From: Lyophyllum atratum
Lineage: Eukaryota; Basidiomycota; Agaricomycetes; Agaricales; Lyophyllaceae
DNA: 64,000 nucleotides
Assembly (NCBI GenBank): GCA_014905825.1
Contig: JACGCN010000061.1
Span: forward strand, 150,610 to 214,609
Reading direction: 5' to 3'
Part shown: in pieces, positions 10,443 through 20,485 of the stretch
Layout: each line of letters opens with the position of its first letter
Position numbering within the stretch: the stretch's first letter is position 1
Made by a program: the position numbers and the translations under genes
Notes under the pieces: model-generated
The model's database searches: none
What the model was told of the DNA's origin: nothing
What the model saw: only the letters and a program-made list of their open reading frames with translations

Positions 10443-12764
10443 TTAGCCCTCAGCTCCGTCCTCTTCCTCCTCTTCGTGGGCGTCCGGCTTAGCCCTCCGC
10501 CTGGTAGTTTTACGAGCAGAAGCCTTCACCTTCAACTTGCTGACTTTCGCTGCCTGTTCCACAGCCACTTCGATCCCTTCGACGATATCCTTCCCCTGAG
10601 ATGTCATAGCTCCGTCCTCTTCCTCCTCTTCGTGGGCGTCCGGCTTAACCCTCCGTTTGGTAGGCTTACGAGCAACCTTCGACTTGGCGACTTTCGCTGT
10701 CTGTTTCACAGCCACTTCGGTCCCTTCGACGATCTCCTCCCCCTGAGATGTCGTAGCTCCGCCCTCTTCTTCCTCTTCGTGGGCGTCCGGCTTAGCCCTC
10801 CGTTTGGTAGGTTTACGAGCAACTTTCGACTTGGCGACTTTCGCTGCCTGTTTCACAGTCACTTCGGTCCCTTCGACGATCTCCTCCCCCTGAGATGTCG
10901 TAGCTCCGTCCTCTTCCTCCTCTTCGTGGGCGTCCGGCTTAGCCCTCCGTCTAGTAGTTTTACGAGCAGAAGCCTTAACCTTCAGCTTGCCGACTTTCGC
11001 TGCCTGTTTCACAGCCACTTCGATCCCTTTGACGATCTCCTCCCCCTGAGATGTAACTGAATCCAATGCAAGGCCCGAAAGTCGATTTAGAGTTTCGATT
11101 TCCTTGGTCCAGGTCACCAAAGGGAGCTCGTAGCTAGGGGTTTCCAGTACAAGAGGGATGTTCTGGACTCGGGGGTCATTCAGTATGTGGTGGAATGCGT
11201 GGATGCCGATCTGTCCTCTGGAAGGTAAACCGGAGATTAGGTAACGGGACGACGCGTGGGGTGTGATGTACTTACATGCCGATGCTTTCGTGGCGGTCTT
11301 TCTTGGAGTTGTGGGCCATCTTCGAGTCGTTCAGATGCATTCCACGTAGATAGGTGAGTCCGACTTCGGCGTCAAACTTGTCAACTAGAAAGGTGCTCAT
11401 CAGTTCTTGGCGTCGCTATGTGAGGAACCATATCGCACGCGTGGCACTGAAAACGACATTATTAGCGTAAGCGGCGGTGGTGTAATCCAGCCTTGACCTA
11501 CTCCCAATCTTCCTTCTTCCTTATGTCGTACCCCTACCGCCGGTCGAGCTTCAGAGAAACAGGCTTTGAAGATGAAACATGAAGGCTCACCGCAGCGAAC
11601 ATATGACCTAGGAGCATATACAGGTCAACGAAGCATAGGTTCGGAAGAGTAGAAACGTACAAGTATCCAAACACACGCCTACCCTGGTTTTGTCCTCCAC
11701 CTGAGCGACGATGTCCCCTAGATGGGAGAAATCTCCCCCAATGATATTCCCAGCTCCAGCCTAGAGTCCGAAAAGAATCACTGCCCAAATAAGCTGAAGC
11801 TTCGAAGAAAAGAAGAGCCGATGGCTTGCCATGTTCTCTAACACTATCGTAATCCTTTCAGTTTCCTTGTGCACTCTATTGATGCATTCCGCAATCAATG
11901 AAATAGAATGATCCATCGTCGTATCCCCAACCGTAGAACCCGGGCTAGAGACAATGTGAAATTCATCAACCGTATTGACCAGGAGGATTCGAACGTACTG
12001 GAAGTTGTAGAGTGTAAGACCCAGCTGTTCACACCGCTGAAGATCGTCCAAAAAGCACTGATACGACTTCTCTCGCTTATGACTGTCATAACAGTGGGTA
12101 AGACGCGTCAATCTGCAGTAGGGGAACACATACGCGTCTGGGTTTCCTAGATTGATCAGATAGCTTCCATGAGGCAATATGAAGTCGCTGGTATACCCGT
12201 ATTGCACCATGCGCGCTTTGAAGGAGGATATACATTCGGGTTTCAATGGTGGTGAAATCCATTTCCGTTGAGACTTGACGAAGAGGGCGAACGCGTTGGC
12301 CCTAATTTTAGACTGTTAGGGAGACGTACAGGGTTCTAGTTTATTGCGACGTACCCGATTGCAGCGGCGTTGAGAATTGCATTCTCCACTCCCTTCACAG
12401 TCGAGACGTGCGCCCCGACCTTCCAAAGGGTCGTCACTCGCTCGGGAAAGGAACTCGTGTCGATAGGTGCCGATGCTTTCGTACGTTTGATTCTCGGAGC
12501 AGGTTTCGGGTAGGTTTCTTGAACTCGCTCGGGAAAGGAGCTCGTGTCGATAGGTGCCGATGCTTTCGTACGTCTGGTTCTCGGAGCAGGTTCCGGGCGG
12601 GTTTCTTGTTCGATCTACGGTCAGGAAAGCGCAGAAAAGCAGTGGATGTATGGGGCGGACAGCGTACCTGCGACTGGAGGATTTGCCAACTTGATCCTTT
12701 TCCGGGGTGGCTCTGATGACTCCTCTTGTTGTGCCCGGCTACTCGAACTTCGCGTCTTAGCCAT
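10443..12764 (-). CDS. APN1: AP endonuclease, endonuclease IV family
   Basis: Base-excision-repair enzyme that cleaves DNA at abasic sites using three metal ions; acts in nucleus and mitochondria in yeast. Ten exons (12764-12668, 12604-12355, 12301-12134, 12082-11999, 11944-11830, 11760-11661, 11607-11591, 11533-11502, 11395-11276, 11217-10443) total 1758 nt and keep one frame for 585 residues. Family motifs appear in order: [96 protein letters not shown] and GQIGIHAF. Metal-ligand His/Asp/Glu positions look intact. Odd points are a GC-AG intron (11829-11761), a 17-nt exon and a C-terminal tail of four repeats. The acceptor of intron 1 was chosen by frame, and an in-frame upstream start at 12842 is possible. 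Confidence 0.95.
10446..11058 (-). repeat. Four tandem repeats in the APN1 C-terminus
   Basis: The last APN1 exon encodes four tandem units of about 49-52 residues, so a period of about 147-156 bp. Each unit starts near [10 protein letters not shown], passes through a Lys/Arg-rich stretch (KxTxRRxKPDAH) and ends in EEEEE. The outer units share [15 protein letters not shown] and the inner two share [12 protein letters not shown], which suggests stepwise duplication. The Lys/Arg clusters could serve nuclear import or DNA contact; this is inference. Confidence 0.93.
12436..12604 (-). repeat. Tandem duplication in APN1 exon 2
   Basis: Two copies of a unit of about 26 codons lie side by side in the N-terminal linker before the endonuclease domain. 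The shared part reads [17 protein letters not shown] in both copies. The nucleotide sequence is nearly identical, so the duplication looks recent. Confidence 0.88.
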
Positions 12765-14564
12765 AAACCCAACGAGATGACCGTACGCAGAGGATTTGCA
12801 GATAACGACGCGTCTGAGGTGTAAGTGAGTGCAAAACAACATTGACTGGAAGTCGCGTTACGAGATGCTGACGCTGTCATTGTCAATTTGTCACACATGG
12901 CGATCGTTCACACGGTGCCTTCAACCCAACCATGACATCGAGTTGAACTGTATTCATGATTCTTTCACAACGCCAGTTTCGAACCTCACGAGCTATTGGA
13001 ACACTGCATCTTCTACCCACACCACTTATGTTTCGTACGTCTTGGGCAAAGTTAATGTCAATGGCTGACGTGGAACGCAGTTCCGGGCTAGTAACCCATG
13101 ATACAGAATCTCATGTCAATCCTGTCAGCTTCACACATAGGTATAGCTTCTTCCCTCGAAGAGATAAATCTATCCGTACGTACGCTAACTATGAGTCACA
13201 GGCATCCCAGTCCTACTCGTTGTATCGTGGACGCGGAGACTGCTGGCTACGAACAAACATGCGAAATCTGCGGCCGCGTGATGTTACTGCGCTGACGCAA
13301 TCTGAACATCGTTTTCCCTAGAATCACGATCTATGACGATCTGTGTACGGGATCCGCTTGTTCCTAGAGTCTGAGAGCCACAGAGAGCCACATGGCTCTG
13401 CCTGTCTACAACTTTTGCTTCCTTTCGGGTTGACCGGGCAGGTAGCTCACGCGGACGCAGTTTTCTGATGACTGCGGCACCGGTTCCTCTCTTTCGCCAA
13501 GAGTTACCATCCTCAGACCTCGAGGCCGATGTTTTCGAGGATCACTCCAGATCGGAGAAGACCACGCGGATTTAAGTCTCGCTTCTGCGCGACCTACCGA
13601 TCGTTCTTCCTGTCCCTGCTCACGTTGAGCCATGAGGTCGTAGACAAACTTCGACATTGTTCCATTATATGCATCGTGGTATGACGCGCAGCTCGTAATA
13701 GACTGTGTACATCCTTACGGTCTAACAGGGATGGACCCGACTTCTCTAAGGCCATACTTCTGATTTTGCGAGACATTCCATTCTTCTCTTCCTCACCTGC
13801 GAATGATAATTGAGGTCGCGATTTTCCACATTTCATGGAGCAGCCATTCTGATATTCTATTTCGAACTTTGCTAATAGGAATTGTCTAATCCACGAATTT
13901 CGACGACATCCAACCCTGCTCCAAGCCGAAGGCCGCTGCAGCCTCCACATGTCTCAAGTTTTGATTTCGCGCTCTCGTTCAATATCAAGACACCGAGGAG
14001 AACCTGGCTACTATGTCCGCTGCTCTGTTTGGATCCGCAAGCGGGGAAGGATTTGGGAAGGATCTACATATATAAGCGAAATAGACGCGTCGTGATTGGG
14101 CTTTGTAGCCTTTGACGCCCCGCTGATCAGTCGATGGTCACCGAAAACCCCGGACGAGCGATCGATCATGCGGGTCAGGAGCATGACCAGGCGCAGCACC
14201 GTCGCCCTGTGATGTCCTCCTTCACGAACCCCTACAAAGCATATGCACGCGGTGCACACCTGATATAAGGCTGACTCATGTACATTGCCTTTCAGCGAAC
14301 AATTCAAAGATACTGATACATTTCACGGTTTCTTCGTTTCTATTGTTCAATCCTGAGTGAACTACGTGTGCTGTGGTCAGCCGTGATATATCCTATCCAT
14401 ATGGTTGAGGAAATGCACCATCGTATGCCTGCTGCGTGTTCGAGACAAGGGACTATCATTTGGCCTAGAGAACACAAACGGGTCGACCAGGATAAACTCA
14501 GTGGTTACCCGTTTGTCAATGCACCCCTTGAAGCTCACCTCACGGCTCTGTGCTCATCCATGGC
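12765..14564. other. Gene-free interval between APN1 and tRNA-Phe
   Basis: This stretch holds the APN1 upstream region and otherwise only short frames without motifs. A TATATAAG sequence at about 14069-14076 (plus) resembles a TATA box, but no gene that I can support follows it. From about 14480 on, the sequence matches the second tRNA-Phe locus (reverse complement of about 27915-27989). Confidence 0.5.
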
Positions 14565-14661
14565 GGGGGCATAGCTCAGTTGGGAGAGCAGCAGACTGAA
14601 GTCGATACCGATGCGGAATCAAGTTATTCTGAAGGTCCCGCGTTCAATCCGCGGTGCCCCC
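14565..14661 (+). tRNA. tRNA-Phe (GAA) with intron
   Basis: The 97-nt gene folds as a tRNA. The acceptor stem GGGGGCA pairs with TGCCCCC. The D arm is GCTC...GAGC with A box TAGCTCAGTTGG, and the T arm is CCGCG-TTCAATC-CGCGG. The anticodon loop CTGAAG places GAA at positions 34-36. A 25-nt intron (14602-14626) follows position 37, the usual site for nuclear tRNA introns. The mature length is 72 nt before CCA addition. One anticodon-stem pair (27/43) is a G-A mismatch, shared with the second copy. It converges on the STAND gene 96 bp away. Confidence 0.93.
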
Positions 14662-14756
14662 ATGCCCGCATCTCACGTAATTTTTTCTTGGTGGTTATGT
14701 TAGGTGGATCACGGGGCAAAATGCTGATATCGATATCACGACCGGCCAGTACATAT

Positions 14757-17341
14757 TTATACATCAGCGAGCAAATCCCGACAGAACGACGCCCAACCCT
14801 TGAAAGTATCACTAAACATATAATAGGGATCATGGGTGTATAAGCATTCATACTTGACGCCCATGAAATCGCAGTGCTCCCTCGCCTGCTCAAACCGAAC
14901 CGTAGCAGCATCCATGTCGTCCCACCGAACCGCGACCTCCCCAAGCGCCGCCAGAGCTTGCGCATGAACACGAACTTCAGAAAGCGCTTCGGCGTACTCT
15001 ATGGTCTGCATGAGCAGTTCCGCGGCTGCACTAAGGTCTTCACACAGCAACTCGATGCAGGCGGCAACATAGAGGGAGATGACCGCCCGCGTGTCGATGT
15101 CCAGGGACTGTGTATACTTTTTGGTGAGCACCCCTATGTCTTCTCGGGCCTGATGGACGTCGCCATCTACGGCAATGTGTGCAGCTAGAACAGTCAAGGC
15201 CCTGACAGCAGCAATTGTATCGTGTGTTTTCCAACTGTCGATGGATTTCAGCACCCGGCGCCGACATCGAACCGATTCAGACTCCTTGTCTTCACAGTAA
15301 GAGACATCCACCATTCCAACCAATGCGCGAAGAAGATGGTCGTTGTGGGAATTCGAGTCTCCGGAATCTGACAATGCAGTTTCGAAGTATTTGCGCGCGC
15401 TTTGGCAGTTACCCGCCCAGAGTTCCGCATATCCCATGATGTCGTATGCCTTCAAACTGGCCTCTAGAGTGGAAAGGCGTTCGATGCCAAATATCACTTT
15501 GGTACGGAACACCGTGAGGGCAGCTAAGGCTAGTTCTAACGCGCCAGGTTCGCCTCTGATTGCCAATATGCGAGCGCGCTCGAGTTTGAACGTGATTTCT
15601 GGGATATGGTCCAAGGGGGTTTTGAAGAGCCTAAGGACAGGTGGTCGCTGTATAGCTTCTTCGTAGATCCTGTCTGCTCTCGTATAATCACCCGTAGCGT
15701 AGTACAACCCGCCCAGGTCAATGTCGCATTGTACCAACCATACATCTCCGAGAGTCCCGGAAGTCAGGCAGATCTCACGCGCCTCTTTGACCGCCGCGAT
15801 TGCTTCCGCGAATTGCCCGGCGTCTGATGCGACTTTGCCAATCTTGGTCAAGCATTTCATTTTCATCAGTTTCCCTCCCCGTATCGCATGCCAAGATGCC
15901 CAAAACTGGGGGGTAGAGTCGAGGTTTAACGCTAAGACTGCAGGGAGTAAGGCGGTCGAACGGAGTTTAGGTCCTTCCAGAGAGTCTAAGAAAGTGATGA
16001 TGAGTTCGAGTGCCTCATCCATATCCTTTTTATCCTTCGTGTTGCAGTGTGCGAGATCCAGCACGAGAATATGTTCTATGTTGATGTCCTCTTCCCAAAC
16101 AAGCTTTTTGCGGAGCGCGACGTCATTAAGTTGTGTCCTATAATACGTACGGACCTGAGCGAAGAGTGGTATCTGAAAAAGGCCAGCATGATTATATTGT
16201 TCTGCGATGTAGAGCCGGACTGGTGCAAGAAAAGTGATGAAGCCATTTTTGAGATATGCCAACGAGTGTTTGCACAAAGTCTCAGAGCAGCGCGCGATGG
16301 TGGGGTTCGAAGGGAACATTTCAGCCGAGCGCTTCTTGTTTAGGCCCTGAGGAAGAAGGGCGATGAGCTGTATCATATGTCGCACGATGTCGCCGAGCTT
16401 CTTGATCGAGGGCGAGTTGAGGGTCATCTCAATGGTGACGGCTAGACTCTGGACCTTCCCGTTCCCATTCTCGAGCAGCAAGACGTGCCGGTGATCCCAC
16501 TCCGCAAGTAAGTCTGCCGAGGACCACTGGTTTTGAACAGCAACCTGCGCAAGGAGATTGATCGAGAGAGGATGACAGTCGATAGCGGACAATATGTTCC
16601 TAAGGGTGGAGGGCTCGATCGGTGAGCGATAGATCTTCTCGAACGCCTCAGCTGCGGCACTCAAATCGAGCGCAGGAACCTGGAGGCGCTCCCACTCTAG
16701 ATTCGGCGGAAGCCCGATCATGCGCGTTGTAAGCAAGATCGCGACATTCGGTCGTGAAATGAACCGTTCGAAACACTCAGCGATGCGACCCCCGTCACCT
16801 GCCTCCGAAAATGTCTCTCCATTATCGAGAATCAAAAGAGACTGAGAGATGGAAAGATGCCTAGTGATAAGGCTGAGTGTATTTGCCTTGGATAATGGAA
16901 GTCCCAAGCCTCGAGCGATGCGATCGAGGAAGGTCGTGTACGTGATCTGAGAGGCATCGATGTCATCGTAGGTCACGAAATATCGACGTTTCGAAAATCG
17001 CTCTATAATAGCGTCATCGTTCAGCACAGCTCGTGCGACACTGGTCTTCCCTATACCACCGGGACCGATTAGTGCGACATGCCTGAATGCGAGCAGCAAA
17101 TGGGAAGCCTCGTCGACGAGATCACCCCTTCCACAAAACATCGAAGGTTTCTCTGGGAGAGGATCAGGCTCTAGTACTTCACTAACGCAGTTGTTGTGGG
17201 TACCAACATCTTCACGGAGGTGATAGGGGCTCACGCGGGTGCAGGCATCGATGCATGGTCGATATGAATGTAATCGCCCTGGACTGCGTTGAAGGTGCCA
17301 CCAAAGATGTGAGAATTATGGGCATTCGCAAACAACGACAT
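14757..17341 (-). CDS. STAND P-loop ATPase with TPR-like repeats (NLR-like)
   Basis: Two exons, 17341-17235 and 17181-14757, are joined across a 53-nt intron (gtgagc...gttag) and give 843 residues. The short first exon encodes NSHIFGGTFNAVQGD; a glycine-rich motif of this kind is typical of the N-terminus of basidiomycete NACHT/NB-ARC proteins. The ATPase core follows: Walker A GPGGIGKT at about 75-82, Walker B LLILDN at about 151-156, sensor-like AILLTTR at about 183-189 and a GLPL-like CHPLSINLLA at about 242. The C-terminal 400 residues are helical repeats of TPR type (for example AGQFAEAIAAVKEAREICL). There is no clear N-terminal effector domain. By family these are intracellular signal-sensing switches, often linked to non-self recognition in fungi; the role here is inferred. 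A frame-broken copy of its 3' end lies at 27.5 kb. Confidence 0.86.
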
Positions 17342-18550
17342 AGGGATGTGCAGTCCGTGTGACGGAAAATAAGTGGGGGCGCTGGACGGGCTGGGAGGTG
17401 TGGGTATCTGGCTACAACGTGCGCTGACATGAAGACTGGTTAAAGTTTGCCATAACGGTTCTCCCACGTGCTACTCAATGCAGCAGCGATTACTAAAGGG
17501 AGTTGCAGAGTTTTTAGCAAACTCTTCCGGATTCTACCAATTTTGGTTCATCCCCCTTGAGACTTGGTAGATACAGGGGCTAGTATCTCCTCCAGTGGGT
17601 TGTCAACTTTATTTGACGAAAAACGAAGTGGAGGTGGTATCGGGGCAGTCCCGGTATGCACATCCTCGAAAGCAAGGAGTTGCACAACCCTGGTCACGAA
17701 ATGTCACGTAGCCGCTGCAACGCCGAGATCTCAGATCAGAAGGACCGAAATGGCTGGTCACCGTGTGATCGCCCAGACCTTGCGTCGGAGTTCGAGGTAA
17801 TGGTCTTGCAAAGGGCGTTTTGTCACGCTCTTCAGCAACTTGCACGTAGCCATCCCTCTACTTGTCCTATTGCCATGGGCTGTGGAATGGAAAAGCTTAA
17901 TAGTATCCTCACCCTACCCCCCAATTTTTACGGGGTTCGGACAGTGTTGTGGACGGCTGTTCCAGAAAGGGTACCAATTTCTCTCCATCACCCTCGAAAA
18001 CACCTTTGGAGAACGACTAATGCTCCATAGTTTTTCGTAATGAGGGTATGTACGAGGTCGTAAGATGCCAAGGAATACATCCCGCGACTAAAACTGACCA
18101 GAATTCGACGTGAATCAGTCGAAAAATGCGACTTTGCAACTCTGACACACTTTGCATACCGTTGCCGGTGATAGTATGTATATGCAGCTGCACAAGGGGC
18201 ATACGAAGTCTCTACCTGGAATTCGCATTTCATAGTTCGGTACCTGGCCTCAGGAATACCCTCAAGCTCAGGCTAGGGCCCATGCATGTACGAGACTATC
18301 CATCCCCAAACGCCAAAAGAGTATTCTATGTCATTATTAGGTATCGACGCAGCGTACGCCAGAGTATCAAGTTTCAATAACGAGAGAAAAAAAAACAGAG
18401 CAAACAGTGTGCGAGACACGTCCCAGGTACAACAGACAAGTACGTAGCGTGTCGGATATAGATAATGGTATCGTGTCACCTATCTATGCGTCTAGCATCG
18501 AAGCGTCTAGTAGTGGTGGACCTGCACCACAAAAAACAAACACACAAAGG
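17342..18550. other. Gene-free interval
   Basis: This is the upstream region of the STAND gene and the downstream region of PDA1. Only short frames without motifs are present. Confidence 0.55.
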
Positions 18551-20118
18551 TCAGGTCAGGTCATGAACGGGTACAACGGAAGCCATAGGCCGAAAACGCA
18601 CCTCCTCACGCTCCCGACCGCGCATGGTCGGCGGCTCCGTGCCCTTATAGTAGATATCCGTCCAGAGATCCTTCAGCTCCGGCTCGGGCGAAGCCTTAGC
18701 CTCCAGCACCGCAGCATCGACTTCGGCCTTGGCGTCCTTGTCAAGTTGCTGTACGAAGTGGGTGTTGCGTCATGAGCCAATTCTTCTGAACGTAAGACAA
18801 GTACACACCTTGAGCTCGTGCTCGGAAGCGAGACCCCACTCCTCGATGTAGCGCTGGAGCCCACGGATGGGATCCTGGGTGCTACGCATCCGCTGGACCT
18901 CCTCACGCGTGCGGTAGGTGGTTCCAGGGTCGGACATGCTGCATCACCCGACAACATCAGTCTCGATGGAAAGAACAAACTACGAAAAGGGAATGACGAC
19001 GTACGAGTGGCCGCCGTAGCGGTACGTGACGAACTCGAGGAGGAGCGGGCCCTTCTGCTGGTCGACGGCCCAGTTGCGGGCGTATTTGACGGCTTGGAGG
19101 GTGGCGATGATGTCCATGCCGTTGACTTGGAGGCCGGGGATGGTGTCGCCGCGGGTGAAGTACTCGGTGTTGGAGGAGCTGCGCTCCGCAGACGTGCCCA
19201 TTCCGTACTTGTTGTTCTCGCACACGAAGATCGTGGGGAGGTTCCACAGCTTGGCCTGTATCACAATCTCCAATTAACAAAAAACGAAGAAGGGAAGGGA
19301 AGGGAAGAAGAGGTCAACGCACCATGTTGAACGCCTCGAACACCTGGCCCTGGTTGCTCGCACCGTCTCCGTACAGCGCGAATGTCGCGTGCTTCTCATC
19401 CATGTACTTCTGTGCGAAGGCGACGCCGGCGCCTACGGGCACCTGGGCACCGACGATACCGTTACCACCGAAGAAGGTCGGGGTGAAGATGTGCATGGAC
19501 CCGCCCTTTCCGTGGGACATACCGCTCTGGCGGCCGAGGAGCTCGCCAAGGACTCCGGAGACGGTACCCCCGCGGAGGACGGCGAAAGGGTGGCAGCGGT
19601 AGGCGGTGATGACCTTGTCGTTCTTGACGATACCGTGCTCCAGACCCACAGACACTGCTTCCTACAGGACAAAATCAGTTTCAGCAGTTGGACACGTCGC
19701 AAAAACAAAACGACAAGTAGAAAAAAAACCCGTACCTGTCCGATAGCCAAATGGCAGAACCCGCGAATCAACTTCGCCTTGTACAGCGCATCCGCCGCCA
19801 TCTCCATACGACGCATCAGCTGCATCTGCTTGTACATCGTAAGGAGCTGGTCCTTCGTCACCTCGACCTCGAGGTCAGGGACATCACAGCGGTACGAGCG
19901 GAACGAGTCCTCATGGAGCTTCACCGTGAACGGCTGCGCGCCGCTGTCAGGCAGCGAACTCTGCAGCTGTGTCGTGTCCGCGGACGTCTGGATGGCGCGC
20001 ACGCCTCTGAGGGGCTGTCATACGGTTCCCCAAAAAATCAGCAAGAAAGACAGCGAAGGAGGCACGGAAGGACACGTACGAGTTTGCGGGAGAGGCGGAG
20101 ACGAGCGAGAGAGGCCAT
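18551..20118 (-). CDS. PDA1: Pyruvate dehydrogenase E1 component, alpha subunit
   Basis: Mitochondrial enzyme that, with E1 beta, uses thiamine diphosphate to decarboxylate pyruvate and hand acetyl groups to E2. Six exons (20118-20080, 20014-19736, 19661-19323, 19255-19005, 18938-18809, 18748-18551) give 411 residues, the usual length. The N-terminus [13 protein letters not shown] is a plausible mitochondrial presequence. Motifs seen: [45 protein letters not shown] and [13 protein letters not shown]. The thiamine-diphosphate signature runs from GDGASNQG to CENN, and the regulatory loop [16 protein letters not shown] contains the serines phosphorylated by PDH kinase in other species. All introns are GT-AG. 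The 367 bp above the start also forms the 3' flank of GID5. Confidence 0.97.
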
Positions 20119-20485
20119 TGTGCGTGGTTTTTGGGAGGGAGGGAGGGTGGGGAGGAGGGGAGGATGGTGGACTTGTTCAAGTCTTGACGTGTCGGGAGCA
20201 GACGCAACAAAATTGTTCGCTGGGGATTTTGTTTGTTCGTCCCGCCCTCGGCAAACATTCGATCATTCCGTACCCCGGCCCGCGCTTCCACGTTGATAAA
20301 CATAATACACTGGTCATCTACCCTGCCCAGATGATATATCACGCAAACTCGAGCCATAATTCCAAAGCAAGTTCGAAAACATGTAGTGTACATACACCAA
20401 ACAGCCAAAAAAAAAGAAAATACAGAACCCCGAGTGAGGTTCGATTCCAAATCCCAAGAGCCTCGCCCCACCCCCCTCCGTCACC
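20119..20485. other. PDA1 upstream region / GID5 downstream region
   Basis: This 367-bp spacer separates two minus-strand genes. It must contain the PDA1 promoter and the GID5 3' UTR. I see no clear TATA box or other sharp motif. Confidence 0.6.

Noticed and set aside
10476..11060. 194-codon plus-strand frame made of repeats
   Set aside because: Exact antisense of the APN1 tail repeats, so its repetitive look is inherited.
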